Positions 45,123-54,762 of a stretch of DNA of 64,000 nt are shown one piece after another. The notes below the pieces were generated by a model, which made no database searches, had not been told where the DNA came from, and saw nothing but the letters and a program-made list of their open reading frames with translations. This DNA is from Neobacillus cucumis. Lineage in GTDB: Bacteria > Bacillota > Bacilli > Bacillales > Cytobacillaceae. Location of the stretch: contig NZ_JAFBEX010000011.1 in the NCBI RefSeq assembly GCF_016908975.1, forward strand, positions 62,001 to 126,000, read 5' to 3'. Numbering within the stretch: position 1 is the first letter of the stretch; each line of letters starts with the position of its first letter. Made by a program: the position numbers and the translations under genes.

Positions 45123-46655
45123 ATGAATCGTAAACCGTTTGAAAAATCCTATCTTTTTTTCTTTATTTATTCTTTTTTTATCATGTTATTTTTTACACAG
45201 TCTTCCCCGCTCGTTGTCACCAATGAATGGGTAGATGCTAACGCCTTTTTGACAGTCGGGAAAGGGATGGCAAACGGACTTGTCCCTTATAAGGATCTGT
45301 TTGAGCAAAAGGGCCCCTTATTATATGGATTGCATGCGTTAGCTTACTTTATTTCTCATACGACTTTTTTGGGTGTGTATATTTTAGAAGCAATCGCCAT
45401 GTTCATCAATCTCTTGCTTGCTTTTAAAATATCGAGGCTCTATCTAAATTGGATGCCTGCAATGGTCATCCCCCTTTTCTTACCGCTGTTCCTTTTAAAT
45501 GAACGGGCATTTGGATTTGGGGATAGTGCCGAAGAACTGTCGATGCCTTTTTTATTCACGTTGTTATATTTTCTCTTAAAGCATTTTAAGTATCATGGGG
45601 ATTCCCCCTTCAAATGGTCATTCTACCTCTTAAACGGTTTTCTAGTAGGCTGTGTCTTATGGATCAAGTATACCCTTGTAGGTGCCTGGATTGGCTTTTA
45701 CCTTGCGATTTTAATTATTTTTATTGGAAAAAGGGCATGGAGGCCATTAGGTAGTGCCATTGTTTTTACCTTTATGGGACTCTTGATTTCAAGCATTCCT
45801 TGGCTCATCTATTTTGCGGTACACCATGCATTAAAAGACTTATTTGATGTCTATTTTAAATTTAATCTAGTGACCTATTCTTCACAAATATCTTTACCAG
45901 TTAAACTAGTGAATACGGCCATTATCTTTGGCAGGGCGTTAAATGGTATTTTGGAAATTAAAGTAATGTTCATTATCGGGATGCTTGATTTTATGTTTAC
46001 TTGGAAATACCTCCAAAACAAGCATCAAAAATGGATCTTGTTTAGTACGGCTGTATTTCTCATATTTGGAGTTTATTTTGGGGGAAGGGATTATATCTAT
46101 TATTATCTGATTATTACTCCCTTTAGCTTATTTGGGTTAATCTCACTAGGACGTCTTTTTCAGCATTCGCTTAAGGTACAAGCGGAAACAGTTAACGAAA
46201 GGAAATGGTTTACAGCTGCCGTAATTGCGCTGACTGCTTTTGTCCTATGCTTTGGTTATAACACCAATATAAGATTTTCAAGATTACTCTATAAAGATCC
46301 GCTTCCGCAGCAAACCTTTGCGAAAATCATGAATCAGGAGCCCCATCCCACGATGTTAAATTACGGGGCATTAGATGGCGGCTTTTACTTAGCAGCGAAT
46401 ATTGTCCCAAATGTCCGTTACTTTGAAAGCCAGAATATTGACTATAAACTTTATCCTGAAAATATGGATGAGCAAAATCGCTATATAAAAGAAGGCAAAG
46501 TCCAATTTGTAGTTGTGAGATTGTTATCACCAATGCCTATAGAGAAAGTCAATATCCCTCATATATCGGATCATTATCGTCTCGTAACTTATCAAGACCA
46601 AAGGTTAGGTTCCACAACCGTTTATCGATACTTGCTTTATAAAAAGGTAAAATAA
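45123..46655 (+). CDS. GT-C type membrane glycosyltransferase (ArnT/GT39-like)
   Basis: Polytopic protein of 510 residues with about 10-12 hydrophobic segments. The N-terminal extracytoplasmic loop holds NEWVDANAFLTVGKGMANGLVPYKDLFEQKGPLLY in parts; the VPYKDLFEQKGP motif is typical of polyprenyl-sugar-using GT-C enzymes. It begins 38 bp after the GT2 gene, so the pair probably forms a glycosylation system for wall polymers. No flippase gene is adjacent. Confidence 0.8.
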   Translation: MNRKPFEKSYLFFFIYSFFIMLFFTQSSPLVVTNEWVDANAFLTVGKGMANGLVPYKDLFEQKGPLLYGLHALAYFISHTTFLGVYILEAIAMFINLLLAFKISRLYLNWMPAMVIPLFLPLFLLNERAFGFGDSAEELSMPFLFTLLYFLLKHFKYHGDSPFKWSFYLLNGFLVGCVLWIKYTLVGAWIGFYLAILIIFIGKRAWRPLGSAIVFTFMGLLISSIPWLIYFAVHHALKDLFDVYFKFNLVTYSSQISLPVKLVNTAIIFGRALNGILEIKVMFIIGMLDFMFTWKYLQNKHQKWILFSTAVFLIFGVYFGGRDYIYYYLIITPFSLFGLISLGRLFQHSLKVQAETVNERKWFTAAVIALTAFVLCFGYNTNIRFSRLLYKDPLPQQTFAKIMNQEPHPTMLNYGALDGGFYLAANIVPNVRYFESQNIDYKLYPENMDEQNRYIKEGKVQFVVVRLLSPMPIEKVNIPHISDHYRLVTYQDQRLGSTTVYRYLLYKKVK

Positions 46656-46657
46656 AA

Positions 46658-46696
46658 GAGGCAGGAAATCATTTAAGAAGATTTCCTGCCTTTTCT
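46658..46696. terminator. Bidirectional terminator
   Basis: GGCAGGAAATC pairs with GATTTCCTGCC between convergent genes. Confidence 0.9.
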
Positions 46697-46700
46697 GATT

Positions 46701-48083
46701 TTAGTAAACCACAACGGGTTCATTTTTACTAAGATTGTCATAGACCGTTTTAATAGCACTTAATGGAGTGTTGACACAGCCGCCTGAACCTGCGGTCAGA
46801 TAGGCAGTACTTGACCAGTTACTCCGCCAGCTGGCATCATGGAACCCACACCCGCTAAGGGTAAAGGGTGCCCAGTATTGGACTTTAACTGAATAATCCC
46901 CATGACCTACTGAACGACCCTCGAGTACGGATGGTGTTTCTTTATACATGATATACCATACCCCTTTTGGAGTGTCCTCACTGGTGTCATGCCGACCTGT
47001 TACCACATTAGTTGTCACCACTAATTTCCCATCCTTATAAATCCAAATCCTTTGTTCGGCAATGGATACTTCTGCATAGGTGTCCCCAATCCCATTATTG
47101 GTTGTCACAGTATAGCCGGTTCCGTACGTACTCCAGCCAGTTCCGTAAATTGACTCGGCTTCAAGCGATTTTGCCCCTTTTTCAAAGGCTTCCTGAACTC
47201 GCTTTGTTTCCTTGCTAACATTAATGGCCCAGCCGTAGGACTGTCCTTTTACGGTTACAACCGATCCGGAATGAGTGGTAAATTGAAAATCCTTCTTTAA
47301 TGTCGATTGTGAGTTATTAATCTCACTAATCTTATTAGTTATTGCTTGTGGTTCAATGGTTATTTGCATATCTTTTGTCACAGTTGCATTTTGAATGAGT
47401 TCACTGCCTTGTAATGTATAAACCTTGTTCTGAACTTTATAATCCATGCTTTTTTGCACCAGTTCCTGCAGGACTTGCTCTTCTTTTTTGACAATTGGAC
47501 TGTCTGCTTTGACAGGCTGAATGTATACAGGCTCCAGATGGAGTTCACTGGTATACTCCTGCTTTTGATAAGCTTTTAAAAGTGTCGTCACATCATATTG
47601 CTTTCCATCAACGCTTTTGGTGACAGTGATCTTGCCGTCTACTAAATGGGCTTCTGCATCTTTTGCTGCTAAGCGGCTTTTATTCATGGAAACAAGCTTG
47701 TCCTCTATCAGTTTTTTCATGGTATGGTTCCGATACTGGTCCATTTTAGCAGGTTCAAGTGAATAATTATTTTCCTTTGAGGAGGGCCAAAATGATTGCT
47801 GACTTTTTAGTAATTTCTTCACACTAGACAGGTCAGAGTTTATAAACTCCATTTTTGTATCTTTTCCATCATAAATGAGATCCTGTCCTACATAGACGTC
47901 ATTCTTTAATACCGTTGATTTTAACTTTTTTAATGCTTGGTCAGCCGTCAAACCGCCAACCTTTGTGTGATTGATTGTGATATTCGAATGGAACCGAGTG
48001 GATTGATAATAGTACATACCTGCCATTCCTAACACAATGATACCAATAAGACTGCTTACCATGATGACTTTCATTTTACGCAA
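46701..48083 (-). CDS. L,D-transpeptidase with PG-binding-4 domains (YkuD family)
   Basis: Membrane-anchored wall cross-linking enzyme. N-terminal anchor at about 5-25; VanW-associated/PG-binding-4 type domains in the middle (NITINHTKVGGLTADQALKKL); C-terminal YkuD domain from IAEQRIWIYKDGKL, with the catalytic signature HDASWR..GSGGCVN. I favour TTG 48083, 6 bases after AGAGGTG; ATG 48074 and GTG 48092 are alternatives. Monocistronic. Confidence 0.9.
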   Translation of the reverse strand: MRKMKVIMVSSLIGIIVLGMAGMYYYQSTRFHSNITINHTKVGGLTADQALKKLKSTVLKNDVYVGQDLIYDGKDTKMEFINSDLSSVKKLLKSQQSFWPSSKENNYSLEPAKMDQYRNHTMKKLIEDKLVSMNKSRLAAKDAEAHLVDGKITVTKSVDGKQYDVTTLLKAYQKQEYTSELHLEPVYIQPVKADSPIVKKEEQVLQELVQKSMDYKVQNKVYTLQGSELIQNATVTKDMQITIEPQAITNKISEINNSQSTLKKDFQFTTHSGSVVTVKGQSYGWAINVSKETKRVQEAFEKGAKSLEAESIYGTGWSTYGTGYTVTTNNGIGDTYAEVSIAEQRIWIYKDGKLVVTTNVVTGRHDTSEDTPKGVWYIMYKETPSVLEGRSVGHGDYSVKVQYWAPFTLSGCGFHDASWRSNWSSTAYLTAGSGGCVNTPLSAIKTVYDNLSKNEPVVVY

Positions 48084-48296
48084 GACTTTCACCTCTAAGG
48101 TAACTCAAAAATTTTTAATATTAAAACAATTTAAATGGTAACTCTAGCTAAAATATTGTGTAATTTTGACTATTCCTATTATACCAGAATAATACCAAAA
48201 TCCCATTTAAATAAATCTACTATTTTTTCTGTTTTCACATAAAAAAGGGACATTCCGATGGAGGATGTCCCTTTTCTAGTCCTTAATTTTAAAGGC

Positions 48297-49502
48297 TTAA
48301 AGTTGTCTAGTTGCACTCTTTGTTGTCCATGTTTTTTGCCATGCGAACTTGGCTATTGTTATGACGACCAGACCAGCTAACCCAATCCCGGCATAGACTA
48401 AAAAGCCTGGTGCATAAGAGCCGGTTATTTGTTTAAGTGTTCCAAGGACATTCGGTACAAAGAATCCTCCAATCCCCCCTGCAGCTCCAACGATGCCGGT
48501 AATCATCCCAATTTCCTTTTGGAACCGTTGTGGAATTAACTGAAAGACGGCTCCATTGCCCATCCCAAGAAACAGCATGCCGAAGAACAAAAGAGCTGTT
48601 ACGAGTGCAAGAGGCGGCAGCAAACTTACACCTAACATACATAAAGCCACGGCAATAAATAAGAAAGTCAAAAGGCGTGTTCCGCCAATTTTATCAGCAA
48701 TGGCCCCGCCAACAGGACGGAAAAAACTGCCTGCTGCCACACAAAGTGTTACAAAATCGCCAGCAGTAACCAGGGATAATTGATATTGATCGACAAAAAA
48801 GATACTCAAAAAGCTGGATAATCCAACAAATCCACCGAAAGTAACGCTGTAGAGGAGACAGAAAAACCATGTATCCCTCTGTTTAAAAATAGTAAAATAT
48901 TCGGAAGCTGTTTTGGCTGAAGGCTGTACAGGTGCGTCTTTCGCCATGATAATGTAAAGAATAAATACAATTGAAAGAGGAATGAGTGCTAACCCAATCA
49001 CATTATGCCAGCCGATATTTTCTGCAAGACGAGGGCCGAATAATGTGGCAAATAATGTTCCGCTGTTACCGGCACCTGCAATCCCCATCGCTAATCCTTG
49101 TAAATGAGGAGGATACCAGCTGCTTGCCATTGGAATAGCGGCAGCAAAGCTTGCCCCAGCGACACCAAGTAGGATTCCGATTAAATAAAGCTCTGTTAAG
49201 GACGTACCACCCAACCATCCCCAAAGGAGCGGAACCATGGTAACAAGCATCCCAATAATCGCTGTTTTCCGCGGTCCTATTTTGTCTGTTAAGATGCCAA
49301 GAATAATCCGGAAAAAGGAACCACTTAAAATCGGAACCGCTACAATGAAGCCTTTTTGTGCGGGAGATAGACCGAAATCCTTCGTAATAAAAACCCCAAG
49401 TGCTCCTAATATAACCCAAATCATAAAACTAACATCAAAGTATAAGAATGACGCAACTAATGATGGTGCATGACCACTTTTTTTAAGTTCTGCTAACTTC
49501 AT
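48297..49502 (-). CDS. nasA: Nitrate transporter, MFS nitrate/nitrite porter family
   Basis: Imports nitrate for assimilation; 401 residues, 12 membrane segments, very close to B. subtilis NasA as I recall it. Family motifs: [24 protein letters not shown] in parts, [20 protein letters not shown] in parts, and [20 protein letters not shown] in parts. GGGGG lies before the ATG. It is divergent from nasB, as in B. subtilis. Confidence 0.94.
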   Translation of the reverse strand: MKLAELKKSGHAPSLVASFLYFDVSFMIWVILGALGVFITKDFGLSPAQKGFIVAVPILSGSFFRIILGILTDKIGPRKTAIIGMLVTMVPLLWGWLGGTSLTELYLIGILLGVAGASFAAAIPMASSWYPPHLQGLAMGIAGAGNSGTLFATLFGPRLAENIGWHNVIGLALIPLSIVFILYIIMAKDAPVQPSAKTASEYFTIFKQRDTWFFCLLYSVTFGGFVGLSSFLSIFFVDQYQLSLVTAGDFVTLCVAAGSFFRPVGGAIADKIGGTRLLTFLFIAVALCMLGVSLLPPLALVTALLFFGMLFLGMGNGAVFQLIPQRFQKEIGMITGIVGAAGGIGGFFVPNVLGTLKQITGSYAPGFLVYAGIGLAGLVVITIAKFAWQKTWTTKSATRQL

Positions 49503-49568
49503 AACTACTATTTCCCCCTGATCTTTAAATGATTTTTGATACCCCTTGTTTGTGCACTAGTTCCATTC

Positions 49569-49652
49569 TTACCAGCCAATATTAGGCTTCTTTGAAAAAA
49601 TTACTTTCCCTAATAGCAGCAAGAATACGAAAAAATTCACCCCATTGACCAT
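49569..49652 (-). CDS. 27-residue membrane micropeptide upstream of nasA
   Basis: MVNGVNFFVFLLLLGKVIFS followed by KKPNIGW: one hydrophobic helix with a basic tail. GGTGGAGGAATAAAAA directly precedes the ATG, one of the best ribosome binding sites in the window. It ends 66 bp before nasA in the same direction. Function unknown; a small transporter or sensor partner is possible. Confidence 0.6.
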   Translation of the reverse strand: MVNGVNFFVFLLLLGKVIFSKKPNIGW

Positions 49653-49717
49653 TTTTTATTCCTCCACCTTTTTTGATTTTTTTAAGATAAGAATAAAGAA
49701 TTTCCACTTCGAGAATT

Positions 49718-49782
49718 GTCCAGCTCTAGGCGTCATCGGGTTGTGCTTTTCGCGATGAGCAGAAAGCCTTGCGCTTTTCTCT
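49718..49782. repeat. Bacillus-type intergenic repeat, shortened copy 2
   Basis: GTCCAGCTCTAGGCG at the left end and GCCTTGCGCTTTTCT at the right end match the family at 26131 and 54582. Confidence 0.55.
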
Positions 49783-49823
49783 GTTGTTAGAATAGTCTGT
49801 CACTATTTTTTTGTCATGAATGC

Positions 49824-49840
49824 TGTAAGGTCTTCTGACA
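49824..49840 (+). promoter_or_regulatory. TnrA box 1, nas region
   Basis: TGTAAGGTCTTCTGACA fits TGTNA-N7-TNACA exactly. Confidence 0.7.
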
Positions 49841-49852
49841 TGGAATTTTCAG

Positions 49853-49869
49853 TGTTAGGAAATATAACA
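49853..49869 (+). promoter_or_regulatory. TnrA box 2, nas region
   Basis: TGTTAGGAAATATAACA fits TGTNA-N7-TNACA exactly and has the AT-rich centre. It lies 86 bp before the nasB start, a normal place for activation under nitrogen limitation. Confidence 0.85.
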
Positions 49870-49955
49870 TGAATGAATATTAATTACGTAACTTATGAAA
49901 TAATTAACATTATTCATGGCTATGGCAGGAACTTTAACAATGCTGGAGGTTTGTT

Positions 49956-52319
49956 ATGAGGAAACAAAAACTGGTATTAGTCGGCAACGGGATGGCTGGC
50001 GTACGTTGTATTGAAGAAATAGTAGCAATCGATCCTGATGCTTTTGATATTACGATTTTTGGCAGTGAGCCGCATGTGAACTATAATCGAATTCTTTTGT
50101 CGACGGTGCTGCAAGGCGGCATGACGATGGATGCCATAACAATTAATGATGGTAATTGGTATAAAGAGCACCAGATTCAACTATATACAGGAGAAACAGT
50201 CGTAACGATTGATAAAGAGAGACAAGTGGTCATGACCGATAAGAACCGCGAAGTTTCTTATGATCGACTAATAATAGCTACTGGAAGCTCCCCCTTTCTC
50301 CTTCCGGTCCCTGGTGCAGATAAAGACGGGGTTACAGCATTTCGAACGATTGAAGACTGTAATACGATCATCGATAAAGCAAAGCGCCATAAAAAAGCAG
50401 CTGTTATTGGCGGAGGGCTATTAGGATTGGAGGTGGCAAGGGGACTTATTAACCGTGGCATGGATGTAAGTGTTGTTCATAATGGCAGCTTTTTATTAGA
50501 AAGGCAATTAGACCAGACGGCTGCCAAAATGCTTCAAGAGCAGTTAGAAAATCAAGGGATGCAGTTTCTCTTTGAAAAACAAACAGATGAAATTACCGGG
50601 AACAGTCATGTGGAAGGCCTTGTTTTTAAAGACGGAACCAAAATCGATGTCGATTTAGTTGTCATGGCTGTGGGAGTTCGCCCTAATATTCATTTAGCCA
50701 AACAAAGCGGGCTTGAAGTGAATCGTGCTATCTTGGTAAACGATTATTTACAAACAAGTGAACAGAATATTTATGCCATTGGAGAGTGTGTGGAACATCG
50801 CGGTACCGTATATGGATTGGTAAAGCCTCTTTATGAACAAGGGAAGATATTAGCAAGACATATTTGCGGGATGGAGGTTCAAGGCTATGAGGGTTCCCTT
50901 CTTTCGACGCAATTAAAAATTTCAGGTGTAGAGGTTTTTTCTATAGGACAATTCCATGAGGATGCAGCATCAAAGGCGATTAAACTACATGATGAGGTTA
51001 ACGGAATCTATAAAAAAATAGTTTTTCAGGATGATAAAATGATCGGCGCCGTTCTGTTTGGGGATACAAGAGATCGTACGAGATTACTAGATATGATTCT
51101 AAAACAAAAAGCGGTGTTAAACCACGAAAAAACCGCACTACTGTATCCCTCAATGGAGAATGGAAATTCAGTGGCTGCTATGCCTCCAAGTGAAATGATT
51201 TGTAACTGTAATGGTGTGACCAAAGGGGCCATCATGGAAGCTGTTCAAAAGGAAGGATTGACCACTGTTGAACAAGTTAAGAAATGCACGAAAGCATCAG
51301 GCTCTTGCGGCGGCTGTAAGCCTCTAGTTACCGAACTTCTAACGTATATTAACAGTGCTGAATGTAATGAAAACATATCACAAAAATCCATGTGCCCTTG
51401 TACTGCCCTAACAGAAGATGAGGTCGTAAAAGAGATGCAGGTGCTCGGCTTGACGACTGTTCAAGAGGTAATGGAGGAACTCAATTGGAAAATTTCGAAT
51501 GGCTGCAGTAGCTGCCGTCCTGCAATCGAGTATTACTTAGGAATGATTTACCCCGAGTTTGAAAGCAAACAAGAAATCGACCTAGAAAATGAACAAATGA
51601 ATGCAATCGGCCAAGCAAATGGGAGGTATACGTTAATCCCGCAAATGTACGGCGGAATCACTTCGGCGGAACAGTTAAGTAAAATTGCAGATGTTGCGGT
51701 GAAGTATGATATCCAACAGATTGCCATTACAAGTGAACAAAGAATTCATTTAATGGATGTAAAAAAAGAAGTTCTTTCAGCTGTTAGTGCGGACTTAAAT
51801 ATGCCCCTAAGCTTGACCTATGGAAATATGGTACAAAATGTAAAAACGTGCATCGGTGAACATATTTGCCAGTGTGATAAACAGCCATCCCTAAGGTTAG
51901 CCGTCGCGCTTGAACGAAACTTAGAATTTATAAAAACCCCTTATCGTCTCAAATTAGGTGTTTCTGCTTGTATGCATAATGGGGCAGGTTCCACAACGAA
52001 AGATATTGGTGTGATTGGCATGAGCAGAGGTTGGGAAATTTATGTGGGCGGATCTAGTGGAAGAATCGCCCGGTCCGGAGAATTATTAACGGTTGCTCCA
52101 ACGGATGAGGAAGCTGCTGAAATGATTAGGGGGCTGGTTCAATATTATCGAGAATCGGCCAATTATCTGGAGCGTACCTGGCAGTGGATTGAACGATTGG
52201 GTTTAATCCATATAAGAGAAGTTTTGTTTGATCCAGAGCTTCGTCAGGAATTGTTAAAACGCCTGGATGAGGATTTAGCATTGAGAAAAAAGATTTTAGT
52301 GGAAAGTGACTCACAGTAA
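49956..52319 (+). CDS. nasB: Assimilatory nitrate reductase, electron transfer subunit
   Basis: NADH:FAD flavoprotein passing electrons to NasC. 787 residues: FAD/NAD domain (VLVGNGMAGVRCIEEI; AAVIGGGLLGLEVARGL), two BFD-type [2Fe-2S] domains (CNCNGVTKGAI..SCGGC and CPCTALTEDE..GCSSC, about 410-525), and a C-terminal nitrite/sulfite-reductase-like region. In the latter, the first Cys pair survives (CIGEHIC) but the second reads SACMHNGAG, lacking the last siroheme-cluster Cys. That argues for NasB rather than a nitrite reductase NasD, and nasC follows by 65 bp. GGAGG precedes the ATG. Confidence 0.85.
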   Translation: MRKQKLVLVGNGMAGVRCIEEIVAIDPDAFDITIFGSEPHVNYNRILLSTVLQGGMTMDAITINDGNWYKEHQIQLYTGETVVTIDKERQVVMTDKNREVSYDRLIIATGSSPFLLPVPGADKDGVTAFRTIEDCNTIIDKAKRHKKAAVIGGGLLGLEVARGLINRGMDVSVVHNGSFLLERQLDQTAAKMLQEQLENQGMQFLFEKQTDEITGNSHVEGLVFKDGTKIDVDLVVMAVGVRPNIHLAKQSGLEVNRAILVNDYLQTSEQNIYAIGECVEHRGTVYGLVKPLYEQGKILARHICGMEVQGYEGSLLSTQLKISGVEVFSIGQFHEDAASKAIKLHDEVNGIYKKIVFQDDKMIGAVLFGDTRDRTRLLDMILKQKAVLNHEKTALLYPSMENGNSVAAMPPSEMICNCNGVTKGAIMEAVQKEGLTTVEQVKKCTKASGSCGGCKPLVTELLTYINSAECNENISQKSMCPCTALTEDEVVKEMQVLGLTTVQEVMEELNWKISNGCSSCRPAIEYYLGMIYPEFESKQEIDLENEQMNAIGQANGRYTLIPQMYGGITSAEQLSKIADVAVKYDIQQIAITSEQRIHLMDVKKEVLSAVSADLNMPLSLTYGNMVQNVKTCIGEHICQCDKQPSLRLAVALERNLEFIKTPYRLKLGVSACMHNGAGSTTKDIGVIGMSRGWEIYVGGSSGRIARSGELLTVAPTDEEAAEMIRGLVQYYRESANYLERTWQWIERLGLIHIREVLFDPELRQELLKRLDEDLALRKKILVESDSQ

Positions 52320-52384
52320 TATCGGTGACAGCTTTGGTATGTAAGAAGGCGAGCGATAAGTTGAAGAAGAAAAGGTGAGGAATC

Positions 52385-54520
52385 TTGACAGAACTAATGT
52401 TAAAGTATTTCCGTACTAAGCAGAAGGAAGTACAATCGGAAAAAATATATGATACCCAATGTCCTTTTTGCAGTATGCAATGTAAGCTGCAATTAATTGA
52501 ACAGTCGGTAGTTTCACGAAAACAATATAAAACGGTTGGAAAGGAGAATCCAACCACCCAGGGTCGTCTTTGTATTAAAGGCATGAATGCCTACCAGCAT
52601 GCTTTTAATAGGGAGCGATTAAAATATCCCCTGTTAAAGGTCAATGGAGAATTTGTCCGAATTACTTGGGATCAAGCATTAGAACAGATTAAAGCTCATT
52701 TTACGAGAATACAAGAGGAAGACGGACAAAATGCCTTAGCAGTATATGGGAGTGCGTCGATCACCAATGAAGAAGCGTATTTGCTTGGAAAATTTGCCCG
52801 AGTGGCATTACAAACGAAATATATCGATTATAATGGTCGATTATGTATGTCAGCAGCAGCATCTGCAGCCAGCCAAACTTTTGGAATGGATAGAGGGTTC
52901 ACAAATAGCTTAAGTGAAGTCCCATTGACGCGCTGTATCATTTTGGCGGGAACCAATATCGCTGAATGCCAGCCGACGATGATGCCGTATTTTGAAAAGG
53001 CAAAGGAAAATGGTGCTTTCATCATCGCGATAGACCCTCGTGAGACAGCCACAACGAAGCTGGCGGACCTCCATTTAAAGTTGAAGCCGGGAACAGACGC
53101 CGCATTAGCAAATGGGCTTTTAAAGGTTATCATGGAGGAAAATTATCTAGATGAGGCATTTATTCAAGATCGTGCCCATGGCTTTAACGAGGTCAAAGAT
53201 TATGTCTTGTCATTGAAGTTAGAAGATATAGAAAAAATAACAGGAGTCTCCATGGATCAAATCCGAAAAGCGGCGATTATTTTTGGGAAAGAAGCGACAG
53301 GAATGATTTTTACAGCAAGAGGTGTCGAGCAGCAAACAGATGGTTCCGCCGCCGTCCGAAACTTTCTTAATATCCTGATTGCAACGGGTAAACTAGGCAA
53401 GCCGAATTGCGGCTACGGAGCGGTTACCGGGCAAGGAAATGGTCAAGGGGCAAGGGAGCATGGCCAGAAGGCAGACCAGCTACCGGGTTATCGGTCTATT
53501 GAAAATGAGGAACATCGGGCATACGTGGCCAATGTGTGGGGAATCGACCCCGATGAGCTGCCGCGTAAAGGGGTTTCTGCCTATGAAATATTTGAGAAAA
53601 TCAATGAGGGCGACATTACCGGCATGTTTTTAATGTGCTCCAACCCCGTTGTCTCCAATCCCAATGCTGCCTTTGTAAAGAAGGCATTGCAGAAGTTAAA
53701 ATTCCTTGTAGCTGTCGATCTCTTTATGTCTGAAACAGCTAAACTAGCAGATTTAATTTTGCCCACGTCCTCATATTTAGAAGATGAAGGAACGATGACA
53801 AATGTAGAAGGACGAGTAACGTTACGAGAAGCAAGCTATCCATGTCCGGGGGAAGTGAAACATGACTGGCAAATCATTGTGGACATCGCTCGTGTCTTAG
53901 GAAAAGAGAAATATTTTTCTTTTTCATCTGCAGAAGAAATCTTTAATGAATTGCGCGTGGCAAGCCGCGGCGGAATCGCTGATTATTATGGAATTACTTA
54001 TGAACGGCTGCGAAAAGAAGGAGGAATATTGTGGCCATGTCCTGATACGGAACATAAAGGGACCGTAAGGCTGTTTGAAAAGTCGTTTGCCCATCATGAT
54101 GGCAAGGCTAAGATGGTGGTGGTAACAAACAAACCAGTTGTTCCGAAAGAGGATGTATGCAAGGAGTTTCCACTGCATTTGACCACTGGAAGAGTGATGT
54201 CACATTACTTAACCGGAGTACAAACAAGGAGAAGCCCGGCATTAGCTGCAAGAAATTTTGAATCGTATCTGGAGATTCATCCAACGACAGCCGTAAATTA
54301 CCTAATTCCAGACGAATCTTTAGTGAAAGTGGAATCGCGAAGAGGAAGCATTATTGTGAGGAGCAAATACTCGGAAACGATTCGACCTGATACCGTTTTT
54401 GTCCCTTTTCATTGGGCAGACTCGCAAAACGTCAATATCCTTGTCGGAGCAGACTTAGACCCAGTCTGTCGAATGCCTGGTTTCAAACTAAGTGCTGTAA
54501 AGATAAGTCCTTTAAATTAG
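52385..54520 (+). CDS. nasC: Assimilatory nitrate reductase, catalytic subunit
   Basis: Cytoplasmic molybdopterin enzyme reducing nitrate to nitrite. 711 residues: N-terminal [4Fe-4S] motif CPFCSMQC with the fourth Cys in GRLCIKG, molybdopterin domains (YGSASITNEEAYLLGKF; GTNIAECQPTMMPYF; MFLMCSNPVVSNPNA) and the C-terminal cofactor-binding domain (LTTGRVMSHYLTG). A TTG start at 52385 lies 7 bases after GAGG; ATG 52397 is an alternative. nasDEF are not in the window. Confidence 0.93.
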   Translation: MTELMLKYFRTKQKEVQSEKIYDTQCPFCSMQCKLQLIEQSVVSRKQYKTVGKENPTTQGRLCIKGMNAYQHAFNRERLKYPLLKVNGEFVRITWDQALEQIKAHFTRIQEEDGQNALAVYGSASITNEEAYLLGKFARVALQTKYIDYNGRLCMSAAASAASQTFGMDRGFTNSLSEVPLTRCIILAGTNIAECQPTMMPYFEKAKENGAFIIAIDPRETATTKLADLHLKLKPGTDAALANGLLKVIMEENYLDEAFIQDRAHGFNEVKDYVLSLKLEDIEKITGVSMDQIRKAAIIFGKEATGMIFTARGVEQQTDGSAAVRNFLNILIATGKLGKPNCGYGAVTGQGNGQGAREHGQKADQLPGYRSIENEEHRAYVANVWGIDPDELPRKGVSAYEIFEKINEGDITGMFLMCSNPVVSNPNAAFVKKALQKLKFLVAVDLFMSETAKLADLILPTSSYLEDEGTMTNVEGRVTLREASYPCPGEVKHDWQIIVDIARVLGKEKYFSFSSAEEIFNELRVASRGGIADYYGITYERLRKEGGILWPCPDTEHKGTVRLFEKSFAHHDGKAKMVVVTNKPVVPKEDVCKEFPLHLTTGRVMSHYLTGVQTRRSPALAARNFESYLEIHPTTAVNYLIPDESLVKVESRRGSIIVRSKYSETIRPDTVFVPFHWADSQNVNILVGADLDPVCRMPGFKLSAVKISPLN

Positions 54521-54521
54521 A

Positions 54522-54580
54522 AATCAATGGGGACGGTTCTCTTGATTCGCTGGAATCAAGAGAACCGTCCCCATGATTTT
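54522..54580. repeat. Palindromic intergenic repeat (GGGGACGGTTCT type), copy 2, acting as nasC terminator
   Basis: TGGGGACGGTTCTCTTGATTC pairs with its complement (21-bp stem) around a four-base loop, then a T-run. Confidence 0.85.
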
Positions 54581-54581
54581 T

Positions 54582-54760
54582 GTCTAGCTCCAGCGCCCTA
54601 CGATAAGTCAACATCGAATCGCTACCGCTCTTCGTGTTTCCTTTATCTCAGTTGGAGCGCTCCATAAGGAACGCTTCGGCAGCAAAGCATCGCACGAAGG
54701 AAAAGCGATAGCTTTTCCGAGGAGGCCATACGCCGCTAAACAGGGCGCTTGCGCTTTTCT
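54582..54760. repeat. Bacillus-type intergenic repeat, copy 3
   Basis: Starts GTCTAGCTCCAGCGCC and ends GGCGCTTGCGCTTTTCT; includes GAAGGAAAAGCGATAGCTTT. It fills the gap between the nasC terminator and the end of the decarboxylase gene. Confidence 0.65.
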
Positions 54761-54762
54761 TA

